From CAZPBN01 sp964584935 (GTDB lineage Bacteria; Acidobacteriota; Aminicenantia; Aminicenantales; Aminicenantaceae): a DNA stretch of 9,385 nucleotides. Numbering within the stretch: the stretch's first letter is position 1; every line of letters starts with the position of its first letter. The position numbers and the translations under genes were made by a program. Under the pieces are notes generated by a model. That model was not told where the DNA came from, ran no database searches, and saw nothing but the letters and a program-made list of their open reading frames with translations. The stretch covers positions 1-9,385 of the forward strand of contig CAZPBN010000039.1 in the NCBI GenBank assembly GCA_964584935.1. Direction: 5' to 3'. Positions 1-5,900 of this stretch are shown one piece after another.

Positions 1-893
1 TGTTTAAGTTGTCTTATTCTTATTCCTAACAGAAGGAACCATTTCAATATGAAATATTTCCCATCTTGGAAATGCTTTTTTACAAAAATACGCATTGCTT
101 CATAAAAATACTTCTTGCTGTTAAAAGGAGCTCTTTCTGTGCTCTTTCCTTTGTAATGAATGATATGCGTTTTAGGAAAATACACAACCGTGTATCCGTT
201 TTGATGCATTCTGTAACACCAGTCCAAATCCTCTCCGTAAAGAAAATATCTTTCATCCAGCAATCCAATGTCCTCAATGGTTTCTTTCCGAACCACCATG
301 AACGATCCGGATAAAGATCCCACTTCAGTGGTTTCATCCGGGTCCCTGTAGGTGAGATTATATCTGGCAAAAAATTTGTTCTGTGGAAACAAATCACTCA
401 ATCCGAACAATTTTGAAAAGGAAACCCAGGGAGTGGGCAGACTTCTACGGCTGTGAAGTTGAAGCTCTCCTTCAGAATCGATTATCTTACAGCCCACCGC
501 TCCGACCCGGTTATGAGACCATAAATAATCCAGGCATTTCTCGAACGTATCCTCCACAACCAGAACGTCCGGATTAACAAGAGCAATGGCTTTTCCCTTT
601 GCTTTTTTGATTGCCTGATTATTTGCCTTGGAAAATCCCAGATTTTCCTTATTTTCAATCACATGCACATCAGGAAAATATTGACGGATCATAGACACAC
701 TTCCATCTTCAGAACCGTTGTCCACCACAAAAATTTCAGAAGAAATATCTTTGGTGGCAACCAGAATTGACCGAAGAGCCTTTTTTAAATAATCTCTGAC
801 CTTATAATTGACAACGATTACAGAAAGGTCACAATCGACTTTTTCAATTTTTGAATCTTCGGAGGGCTTGGCTCTGACAGTGTTATGACTCAT
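1..893 (-). CDS. Family-2 glycosyltransferase, WbbL/rhamnosyltransferase-like (C-terminus beyond window)
   Basis: This is a cytoplasmic or membrane-associated GT-A glycosyltransferase that probably adds a sugar to a lipid-linked or cell-surface glycan; donor and acceptor cannot be read from the sequence. I translated the minus strand from the ATG at 891-893 and found 297 uninterrupted codons to the window edge. Visible family marks are the N-terminal strand LSVIVVNYKVRDYL (residues 23-36), EIFVVDNGSEDGS (53-65), ENLGFSKANNQAI (83-95), the nucleotide/metal-site motif LVNPD (105-109) in place of a strict DXD, the acceptor-side GSLSGSFMVVRKE (192-204), and the catalytic-base region YGEDLDWCYR (219-228). 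A hydrophobic stretch begins near residue 281, where a C-terminal membrane or amphipathic segment is often found in this subfamily. An in-frame TGA lies ten codons upstream with no other ATG between, so the start is well determined. It lies 149 bp downstream of hutU on the same strand. Confidence 0.9.
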   Translation of the reverse strand, partial: MSHNTVRAKPSEDSKIEKVDCDLSVIVVNYKVRDYLKKALRSILVATKDISSEIFVVDNGSEDGSVSMIRQYFPDVHVIENKENLGFSKANNQAIKKAKGKAIALVNPDVLVVEDTFEKCLDYLWSHNRVGAVGCKIIDSEGELQLHSRRSLPTPWVSFSKLFGLSDLFPQNKFFARYNLTYRDPDETTEVGSLSGSFMVVRKETIEDIGLLDERYFLYGEDLDWCYRMHQNGYTVVYFPKTHIIHYKGKSTERAPFNSKKYFYEAMRIFVKKHFQDGKYFILKWFLLLGIRIRQLK

Positions 894-1042
894 CCTAAGT
901 CCCAGTTCCGATATCTGAGGTCATGCGATTTTGCATTGATATATGACAACTGACTTTTAACAATCTTGTTTCTTTTATCTTTTTTATGACTCTTATATTC
1001 TAACGATTTATCAATTTCCAGTTTCTGCTTTCCGGTTTTCAA
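894..1042. other. Spacer between hutU and the glycosyltransferase gene
   Basis: This AT-rich gap separates two minus-strand genes. I see no small ORF with a ribosome binding site and no convincing -35/-10 pair for the glycosyltransferase gene. A 6-bp inverted repeat, TTCCGG at 1030-1035 with CCGGAA at 1054-1059, straddles the hutU stop codon. It lacks a U-tract on the minus strand, so it is not a standard intrinsic terminator. The glycosyltransferase could therefore be transcribed by read-through from hutU. Confidence 0.5.
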
Positions 1043-2707
1043 TCATCCCGAAGCCGGAATTTCTATTTTGCTTTTCTTAGCAAATTCAACCGCTTCTTCG
1101 TATCCGGCATCTGCATGTCTTGCCACTCCTATGCCAGGATCTCCGTTCAATACTCTTTCCAGCCTTTTTGCTGTCGAATCCTCTCCGTCAGCCACGATCA
1201 CCATACCTGCATGGATGGAAAGTCCTATTCCCACGCCTCCTCCGTGGTGCACAGAAACCCAGGAAGCACCGTTAACCGCATTCAGCAGAGCATTCAGGAT
1301 GGGCCAATCCGCTATAGCATCAGATCCGTCTTTCATGCCCTCTGTTTCCCTGTTAGGAGAAGCCACAGAACCGGCATCCAGATGGTCTCTTCCTATAACA
1401 ATGGGTGCGCTTATCTGGCCTTTTTTAACCATATGATTTATGATATCTCCAAATTTTGCCCGCTCTCCGTAACCCAGCCAGCATATCCTTGATGGCAGTC
1501 CTTGAAACTTTACCTGTTTCTGGGCTTTTCTGATCCACCGTTCCAAAGCCTTATCCTCAGGGAACACTTTCAGCAGAGCTTCATCAGATGAAAAAATATC
1601 TTCCGGTTTTCCGGAAAGAGCAGCCCACCGGAAAGGACCTTTTCCATAGCAGAAAAGAGGCCTGATGTATTCAGGGACAAACCCGGGAATATTAAAGCTG
1701 TTGGCAACTCCGGCTTTTTGTGCCTGACCGCGAATATTGTTTCCGTAATCAAAAGCAATGGCTCCACTTTTCTGCAACTCAAGCATGGCTTCCATATGAA
1801 CAATTATGGATTCGTAGGTTTTTTTCACATATTCCTCTGGATTTTCTTTTCTGAGTTTCAGAGCTTCTTCATAAGGAATCCCATGAGGCACATAACCGTT
1901 CAGCTCATCATGGGCTGACGTTTGATCGGTCAACACATCGGGAGTGACCCCTCGCTTGACAAATTCAGGAATCACATCCGCAGCATTTCCCAGCAAAGCA
2001 ATGGAAAGCGCTTCTCCTTTTTTCTTTGCCTCATAAGCAAGCTTTATAGCTTCATCCAGGTTCTCTGCCTGGATATCCACATATTTTGTCTCCAGCCTTC
2101 TTTTTATTCTTGCCGGATCGACCTCAACAATAATGGCAATGCCTTCATTCATAGTAACTGCCAGAGGCTGAGCTCCGCCCATTCCTCCAAGCCCTGAGGT
2201 CAGAACTATTTTTCCTTTCAGGCTTCCATCGAAATTTTTTTTCGCCAGGGAAGCCAGGGTTTCATATGTTCCCTGTAAAATTCCCTGAGTTCCTATGTAT
2301 ATCCAGCTTCCTGCGGTCATCTGACCGTACATGGTCAGTCCTTTGGCTTCCAGTTTGCGGAATTCATCCCAGGTCGCCCACTTGGGAACGATCAAGGAAT
2401 TGGCAATCATAACCCGGGGGGCGAGTTCATGGGTTTTCATAACAGCCACCGGTTTTCCTGATTGAACCATAAGCGTTTCATCATTTTTAAGATTTTTCAG
2501 GCTTTTGACTATGGCGTGATAACAGTCCCAATTTCGGGCTGCTTTTCCGGTTCCTCCGTAAACAATCAGTTCTTCTGGTTTTTCCCCTACCTCAGGATCC
2601 AAATTATTCATCAGCATTCGTAAAGCCGCTTCCTGAGACCATCCTTTGGTATTCAGTGTTGTGCCTCTGGGAGCATGAATCTCCTTATATTCATTACTGT
2701 ATGCCAT
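1043..2707 (-). CDS. hutU: Urocanate hydratase (urocanase)
   Basis: Urocanase (EC 4.2.1.49) hydrates urocanate to 4-imidazolone-5-propionate, the second step of histidine degradation, using tightly bound NAD+ in the cytoplasm. The 554-residue product matches the usual family length of about 555. Visible marks are YGGTGKAARNW (50-60), the NAD-binding glycine-rich stretch TSGLGGMGGAQPLA (170-183), DQTSAHD (261-267), the urocanase signature FQGLPSRICWLGYGER (401-416) whose Cys409 corresponds to the active-site cysteine known as Cys410 in Pseudomonas putida, and SVHHGGGVGIGLSIHAG (485-501). The ATG at 2705-2707 follows AAAGGAG with 9-nt spacing, and a good promoter lies just upstream. No hutH, hutI, hutG or formiminotransferase gene is in the window, so the rest of the pathway must lie elsewhere or be absent. 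No frameshift or missing key residue was seen. Confidence 0.97.
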   Translation of the reverse strand: MAYSNEYKEIHAPRGTTLNTKGWSQEAALRMLMNNLDPEVGEKPEELIVYGGTGKAARNWDCYHAIVKSLKNLKNDETLMVQSGKPVAVMKTHELAPRVMIANSLIVPKWATWDEFRKLEAKGLTMYGQMTAGSWIYIGTQGILQGTYETLASLAKKNFDGSLKGKIVLTSGLGGMGGAQPLAVTMNEGIAIIVEVDPARIKRRLETKYVDIQAENLDEAIKLAYEAKKKGEALSIALLGNAADVIPEFVKRGVTPDVLTDQTSAHDELNGYVPHGIPYEEALKLRKENPEEYVKKTYESIIVHMEAMLELQKSGAIAFDYGNNIRGQAQKAGVANSFNIPGFVPEYIRPLFCYGKGPFRWAALSGKPEDIFSSDEALLKVFPEDKALERWIRKAQKQVKFQGLPSRICWLGYGERAKFGDIINHMVKKGQISAPIVIGRDHLDAGSVASPNRETEGMKDGSDAIADWPILNALLNAVNGASWVSVHHGGGVGIGLSIHAGMVIVADGEDSTAKRLERVLNGDPGIGVARHADAGYEEAVEFAKKSKIEIPASG

Positions 2708-2716
2708 CGGTAATTT

Positions 2717-2723
2717 CTCCTTT
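2717..2723 (-). promoter_or_regulatory. Shine-Dalgarno of hutU
   Basis: On the minus strand AAAGGAG lies 9 nt before the ATG of hutU. It is the strongest ribosome binding site in the window; gltX, prfA and prmC show no comparable motif. Confidence 0.8.
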
Positions 2724-2739
2724 CAGTGCTTTTTGTTGA

Positions 2740-2768
2740 ATTGTAATTCCAGAACCATCATTAGTCAA
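2740..2768 (-). promoter_or_regulatory. Sigma-70-type promoter of hutU
   Basis: Read on the minus strand there is a TTGACT -35 box (2763-2768), exactly 17 nt of spacer, and a TACAAT -10 box (2740-2745); each hexamer has five of six consensus bases. Transcription would start near 2733, giving a 5' leader of about 25 nt that contains the Shine-Dalgarno. No repressor operator is obvious. The promoter sits between hutU and the repeat array at 2791-2939, so the array lies outside the transcript started here, about 22 bp upstream of the -35 box. Confidence 0.65.
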
Positions 2769-2790
2769 TGATTTATAACCTATAAGCTTT

Positions 2791-2844
2791 GATTGCGTTT
2801 TTTGCGTTAATTGCGTTGGTTGTGTTTAATGCATTGATTGCGTT
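2791..2844. repeat. Nonamer array, TTGCGTT flavour (six units)
   Basis: Six consecutive 9-nt units run without an indel: gattgcgtt, ttttgcgtt, aattgcgtt, ggttgtgtt, taatgcatt, gattgcgtt. The core TTGCGTT is well kept while the first two bases of each unit vary. A further looser unit (aatattgcc, 2845-2853) leads into the next array. A single reverse-complement core, AACGCAA, occurs at about 5952-5958 beside the 42-bp repeat. Nothing suggests it is coding. Confidence 0.85.
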
Positions 2845-2858
2845 AATATTGCCTGTGT

Positions 2859-2939
2859 GGTCTATCTAGTCTATTTAGTCCCTTTGGTCTATCTAGTCTA
2901 TTTGGTCCTTTTCGTCCATTTGGTCCATTTAGTCTTTTC
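2859..2939. repeat. Nonamer array, GTCTATT flavour (nine units)
   Basis: Nine contiguous 9-nt units with consensus RGTCYATTT: ggtctatct, agtctattt, agtcccttt, ggtctatct, agtctattt, ggtcctttt, cgtccattt, ggtccattt, agtcttttc. GTC is kept in every unit and the remainder drifts, but no unit has gained or lost a base. The array ends at TTTTCAGGGGTC, 12 bp from the gltX stop codon. Its reverse complement matches the arrays at 4660-4722 and 5738-5845, so this family occurs in both orientations. Confidence 0.9.
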
Positions 2940-2951
2940 AGGGGTCGTGCC

Positions 2952-4379
2952 CTACACGAATATTGATGGGAATTTATTCATCCGTTCTATGGTCAAATCT
3001 TTCCCTGCCAGCTCCAGCACTTCAAATATTCCCGGGCTTTTCATCATACCGGTCACTAACATCCTCAGAGCATGGATGAAAACCGCAGCCTTCAATCCTT
3101 CCTTTTCAGCTTTTTTCCTCAATACTTCTTCGATTTTCTCTGCGGAAAATTCTGTCATGCGAAGAAAATCATCTCTTAATTTATGAAGCCCCTCGTAAAG
3201 CCGCTCATCGGATAAATGCTTTTGAACACCCTCCGGATCATAGGAGATATCTTTCTTTAAAAAAGGAGTCATATTTTCTGCAAGCTCGCTTACTGTGCGG
3301 CTTCTTCCTTTATACAGTTCAACAAGCTTTAAAAACCAACCGGATTTCTCCTTGTTCAAACTCTCTGTCCACAGATTTTTTCTTTTTAACTCCTCCTCCA
3401 CCAGAGGCAAAAGAACACCTTTGCCCGTATTCTCAATCATTTTCTTATTCATCCAATCCAGCTTGGCTGTATCAAAAACAGGACTGGCTTTACTGAGCTT
3501 TTTCAGCGAAAACATAGGGATCATTTCTTCCAGTGAATATATCCGGGGATCATCTCCTGGCAGCCAGTTCATTCTTGCCAGATAATTCAAAAGAGCGAGC
3601 GGCAAGTATCCCTGCTTTCTGAACATGTTTATGGAAGTCACCCCGTGTCTTTTGCTCAGTTTTTTCTTATCCGGTCCCAGCAACAAAGCCTGATGGGCAA
3701 AACCGGGGGGCTTTGAATCAAAAGCTTTGTACAGCAAGACCTGCTTGGGTGTATTGGAGATGTGGTCATCTCCCCGTATGACATGAGTGATGTGCTGATC
3801 AATGTCATCCACAACCACGGATAAATGATAAGTAGGGAGGCCATTTCGCCTTATAAGAACGAAATCCTCAATAACCTGATAATCAACAGAAATATCCCCA
3901 TGAATCGCATCCGTGTATTCCGCTTTTCCTGGAGGCACCTTAAACCGGATCGCTCTCTGCCTGCCCAGTTGTTCGAATCGTTCCCTCTCTCTTTCAGTCA
4001 GATTCAAACAGTACCGGTCATATCCCGGGTATTCCCCTGAAAGGGACATATCTTTTTTCCTTTCAGCGATTTCCTCAGGAAGGCAGTAACAATAATAGGC
4101 ATCCCCTTTTTGAACAAGCTCTTCAGCCTTTGTCCGGTAAAGCTCGATTCGTCCGGACTGGAAAATAGGACCTTGATCCCAGTCTAAACCCAGCCACTGC
4201 AATCCTTCCAGAATCCCCTTGCTCATCTCTTCAGATGACCGCTGATAGTCCGTATCTTCGATACGAAGAATGAATTTTCCCTTATTGCGGCGGGCAAACA
4301 GCCAATTGTAAAACGCTGTGCGTGCTGCTCCCAAATGAAGGTATCCTGTCGGACTAGGAGCGAATCTCACACAAACCAT
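2952..4379 (-). CDS. gltX: Glutamyl-tRNA synthetase
   Basis: This class I aminoacyl-tRNA synthetase charges tRNA(Glu) with glutamate in an ATP-dependent cytoplasmic reaction. The 475-residue protein has the usual length. The catalytic Rossmann domain starts with RFAPSPTGYLHLGAARTA, containing the HIGH-class motif HLGA (15-18). RIEDTD (39-44) helps bind the substrate, and the KMSKS-class motif is KKLSKRHG (239-246). The C-terminal part from about residue 320 is the anticodon-binding region. The zinc-knuckle area has CYC (97-99) and YDRYC (120-124), but the usual fourth ligand, a histidine two residues further on in E. coli GluRS, is Asn126. The start is the ATG at 4377-4379; an in-frame TGA lies two codons upstream, so no longer form is possible. 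There is no recognisable Shine-Dalgarno, and a TATGAT hexamer at 4393-4398 could place transcription start very close to the ATG. Whether the enzyme also charges tRNA(Gln) cannot be told. Confidence 0.97.
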   Translation of the reverse strand: MVCVRFAPSPTGYLHLGAARTAFYNWLFARRNKGKFILRIEDTDYQRSSEEMSKGILEGLQWLGLDWDQGPIFQSGRIELYRTKAEELVQKGDAYYCYCLPEEIAERKKDMSLSGEYPGYDRYCLNLTERERERFEQLGRQRAIRFKVPPGKAEYTDAIHGDISVDYQVIEDFVLIRRNGLPTYHLSVVVDDIDQHITHVIRGDDHISNTPKQVLLYKAFDSKPPGFAHQALLLGPDKKKLSKRHGVTSINMFRKQGYLPLALLNYLARMNWLPGDDPRIYSLEEMIPMFSLKKLSKASPVFDTAKLDWMNKKMIENTGKGVLLPLVEEELKRKNLWTESLNKEKSGWFLKLVELYKGRSRTVSELAENMTPFLKKDISYDPEGVQKHLSDERLYEGLHKLRDDFLRMTEFSAEKIEEVLRKKAEKEGLKAAVFIHALRMLVTGMMKSPGIFEVLELAGKDLTIERMNKFPSIFV

Positions 4380-4486
4380 TATTCAGAATATATCATATTA
4401 ACAGACAGATAGTAAGAAATATAGAAAAAACAGATCACAGATCACAGTGCGAATCCATGGTACACTTTTTTAACAAAATACATTCC

Positions 4487-4528
4487 GGAACCAGGACATA
4501 CGGTTCAATACGGGAATCAGGCTCTACA
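4487..4528 (+). repeat. 42-bp dispersed repeat, copy 1
   Basis: This segment matches 5901-5942 in the same orientation at 34 of 42 positions with no indel. Shared blocks include GGACATACGGT and CAATACGGG. It ends 3 bp before the nonamer array at 4532. It is not part of a recognisable gene; the family is unknown to me. Confidence 0.85.
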
Positions 4529-4531
4529 TTT

Positions 4532-4576
4532 TAGTCTATTCAGTCTTTTTATCTATCTGGTCTATTTTGTCTATTT
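4532..4576. repeat. Nonamer array, GTCTATT flavour (five units)
   Basis: Five contiguous units: tagtctatt, cagtctttt, tatctatct, ggtctattt, tgtctattt, then TTTCAGGTC. It has the orientation of the array at 2859-2939 and a similar TTTTCAGG edge. It is approximately complementary to the array at 4660-4722, 83 bp to the right. Confidence 0.85.
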
Positions 4577-4607
4577 TTTCAGGTCAAACTGTTCTGCGAC
4601 CCGACCT

Positions 4608-4652
4608 GTATCGCTCGTCTCGCATGTCTAGCTTGTCTCGCCCTTTTCGCTT
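4608..4652. repeat. Nonamer array, GTCTCGC flavour (five units)
   Basis: Five contiguous 9-nt units: gtatcgctc, gtctcgcat, gtctagctt, gtctcgccc, ttttcgctt. It keeps the same period and the GTCT start of the other flavour but has a GC-richer core, and it sits between the two opposed arrays. Confidence 0.75.
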
Positions 4653-4659
4653 CTTCAAA

Positions 4660-4722
4660 GACCAAAACGACCAAATAGACTAGATAGACCAAATAGACTT
4701 AATTGACGAAACAGACTAACTA
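4660..4722. repeat. Nonamer array, GACCAAATA flavour (seven units)
   Basis: Seven contiguous units: gaccaaaac, gaccaaata, gactagata, gaccaaata, gacttaatt, gacgaaaca, gactaacta. GAC is invariant. This is the reverse complement of the GTCTATT flavour, so with 4532-4576 it forms a long imperfect inverted repeat. Confidence 0.88.
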
Positions 4723-4726
4723 GAGT

Positions 4727-5587
4727 TTATATTTTTTTTTCTTTTAATTTTCTCTTATAGCAATCCCAGTCAATCTCAAAATCCAATTTTTCACTGGATG
4801 CTTTGACTTTGTCTTTATATTTCTTTGAATAAAAAAATTTCCTCAGGCTCTTTCTAATGGGATAAATCTGCTCTTCGGCTTTCCATTCATAGATCTTCCC
4901 GTTTTTCATCTTCAGGCAATTCCAATGAATGATCCATGCCAATTCATTCAAGGAAACATCCCGAAAAGCCTTTCTTATGGCAAAGACTTCACCCTGTTTT
5001 TCCGGGTTTAAAAAAAAGAACCGGCGAGAAAACAATATGGCATTATGGAAATAAGCTGGAAAAGCCATCAATCCATCTTTTCTTGTCAGCCTCGCCAAAT
5101 AAACAAACAAACTAAAGACTTTTCTTCCCAGCCCCAGACTGGGATATTTCTGACCAGGGAGAGGAGGTTTTTTTTTAGAAAATTCCACTAATGGATTCTG
5201 CAGAGTGAGCCATTCCAGTATTAGCAAATCAAACCTATGCAAGGAAAAGGAAAAGCGTAGTTTTTCTAAAGGACGAAATGTCCCTTCTTTTATTTTCAAA
5301 TCAACAATCAAGTTTTCGGGTTTTTTCTTTTTACAATAAATCCGAAACCGCTGGACGGGAAATTCACTGGAATCCAAGTCATATTTTAAGGGAAACAAAT
5401 TCCTCTTTTTGGCTTCCTTCACCAAACTTCTTTTGGAAAGAACGGATATCATTTCATTCATGGAATATTTCCCTAAAAATAACGAAGTCCATTCTTTCTT
5501 CTCTGCGAGACTTGAATAGAGATCCTCTTTATTAATCAACGGTTCTTCTTGGAGGACATTGGAATCTTTAGAGATCCATTTTTTCAT
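4727..5587 (-). CDS. Unrecognised basic protein, 286 residues
   Basis: I do not recognise this protein. It is lysine-rich, especially at the C-terminus (residues 245-286), has no signal peptide or clear membrane segment, and is probably cytoplasmic. The centre looks most conserved: LLILEWLTLQNP (121-132), PPLPGQKYPSLGLGRK (141-156), AFPAYFHNAILFSRR (175-189) and FFFLNPEKQGE (190-200). The order of a Q-x-x-x-S-x-G-x-G-R-like turn, then a helix, then HNAILFSRRFFFL is loosely like the acetyl-CoA loop and C-terminal Y/F-R-F strand of GNAT acetyltransferases; this is weak inference, and no catalytic residue can be assigned. The ATG at 5585-5587 is preceded only by a weak purine stretch (AAAAGA). 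A plausible promoter lies upstream. Flanking spacers are repeat-filled, so it is likely a single-gene unit. The frame is long, unbroken and clearly protein-like in composition. Confidence 0.85.
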   Translation of the reverse strand: MKKWISKDSNVLQEEPLINKEDLYSSLAEKKEWTSLFLGKYSMNEMISVLSKRSLVKEAKKRNLFPLKYDLDSSEFPVQRFRIYCKKKKPENLIVDLKIKEGTFRPLEKLRFSFSLHRFDLLILEWLTLQNPLVEFSKKKPPLPGQKYPSLGLGRKVFSLFVYLARLTRKDGLMAFPAYFHNAILFSRRFFFLNPEKQGEVFAIRKAFRDVSLNELAWIIHWNCLKMKNGKIYEWKAEEQIYPIRKSLRKFFYSKKYKDKVKASSEKLDFEIDWDCYKRKLKEKKI

Positions 5588-5621
5588 TCTTTTAAGTCGT
5601 ATTCCCTGTTCTTTACTACAA

Positions 5622-5650
5622 ATTTTATTCTATATCAGAAGAAAAAACAA
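5622..5650 (-). promoter_or_regulatory. Possible promoter of the unknown basic protein
   Basis: On the minus strand TTGTTT (5645-5650), 17 nt of spacer, then TAAAAT (5622-5627) gives a fair -10 box and a weak -35 box. Transcription would start near 5615, about 28 nt before the ATG. AT-rich DNA makes chance matches common. Confidence 0.35.
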
Positions 5651-5664
5651 GTCACGGTTAGAAT

Positions 5665-5699
5665 CGTGAGACGTCAGACGTAAGATGTAAGACGTGAAT
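5665..5699. repeat. Heptamer array, CGTGAGA flavour
   Basis: Five tandem 7-nt units: cgtgaga, cgtcaga, cgtaaga, tgtaaga, cgtgaat. The same heptamer recurs at 8209-8236 between prmC and its convergent neighbour. A TCACG at 5652-5656 can pair with the first CGTGA (5665-5669), giving a small hairpin at the left edge. Confidence 0.8.
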
Positions 5700-5719
5700 A
5701 TTAAAAATGTATAGACTTG

Positions 5720-5736
5720 TCCCCGAACAATCTAAA
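5720..5736 (+). repeat. 17-bp direct repeat bracketing the nonamer array, left copy
   Basis: TCCCCGAACAATCTAAA matches 5856-5872 (TCTCCGAACAAGCTAAA) at 15 of 17 positions, same orientation. It lies at the left edge of the 12-unit nonamer array; its last bases (CTAAA) resemble the nonamer body, so it may be a specialised edge unit. Confidence 0.75.
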
Positions 5737-5737
5737 C

Positions 5738-5845
5738 GGACTAAACGGACTAAACAGACTAAAAGGACGAAAAAAACTAAATAGACCAGATAGACCAAAA
5801 GGACCAAATAGACTATATGGACCAGATGGACTAAATAGACTAAGG
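5738..5845. repeat. Nonamer array, GGACTAAAT flavour (twelve units)
   Basis: Twelve consecutive 9-nt units (108 bp) with consensus RGACYAAAT run without one insertion or deletion: ggactaaac twice, agactaaaa, ggacgaaaa, aaactaaat, agaccagat, agaccaaaa, ggaccaaat, agactatat, ggaccagat, ggactaaat, agactaagg. GAC is kept in eleven of twelve units. It is the reverse complement of the arrays at 2859 and 4532. One frame across it is open for 43 codons (about 5717-5845) but has no ATG and no ribosome binding site. Confidence 0.92.
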
Positions 5846-5855
5846 TGAGCCCCCT

Positions 5856-5872
5856 TCTCCGAACAAGCTAAA
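5856..5872 (+). repeat. 17-bp direct repeat bracketing the nonamer array, right copy
   Basis: Right-hand partner of 5720-5736, with two mismatches. Here no nonamer array follows; the sequence runs into AT-rich DNA and then the 42-bp repeat. Confidence 0.75.
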
Positions 5873-5900
5873 TATTATAAAATCATCAATGCCCATTTTT

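Larger units (their letters stand above)
4380..4726. other. Repeat-rich gene-free spacer between gltX and the unknown basic protein
   Basis: I see no credible gene or RNA gene in this 347-bp stretch. It holds, in order, two tandem copies of CAGATCA (4431-4444), a 42-bp dispersed repeat (4487-4528), a GTCTATT nonamer array (4532-4576), a small inverted repeat CAGGTC/GACCTG (4580-4585 with 4603-4608), a GTCTCGC nonamer array (4608-4652), and an opposite-facing GACCAAATA nonamer array (4660-4722). The last array stops 4 bp from the stop codon of the neighbouring gene. Most of the spacer is therefore repeat-derived. Confidence 0.8.

Noticed and set aside
80..577. Short ORFs on both strands inside 80-577
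   Set aside because: They are out-of-frame shadows of the glycosyltransferase, which reads without a break from 893 to the left edge with full family motifs.
1030..1059. Intrinsic terminator of hutU
   Set aside because: The TTCCGG/CCGGAA stem has an 18-nt loop containing the stop codon and no U-tract on the minus strand.
2857..3186. Plus-strand ORF beginning with VYL/VHL tripeptide repeats
   Set aside because: It is the GTCTATT nonamer array read as codons and then continues antisense into the 3' end of gltX. The start is GTG without a ribosome binding site.
4380..4726. tRNA or structured RNA gene in the gltX-proximal spacer
   Set aside because: No cloverleaf, T-loop (GGTTCRA) or riboswitch-like core was found; the content is explained by repeats.
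2791..5845. CRISPR array
   Set aside because: The periodic units are only 9 nt, vary in every copy, and have no repeat-spacer alternation; no cas gene is present.
5717..5848. Small ORF across the 12-unit nonamer array (GLN/RPD-type repeats, 43 codons)
   Set aside because: It has no ATG and no Shine-Dalgarno; a 9-nt unit free of stops in one frame gives an open frame automatically.
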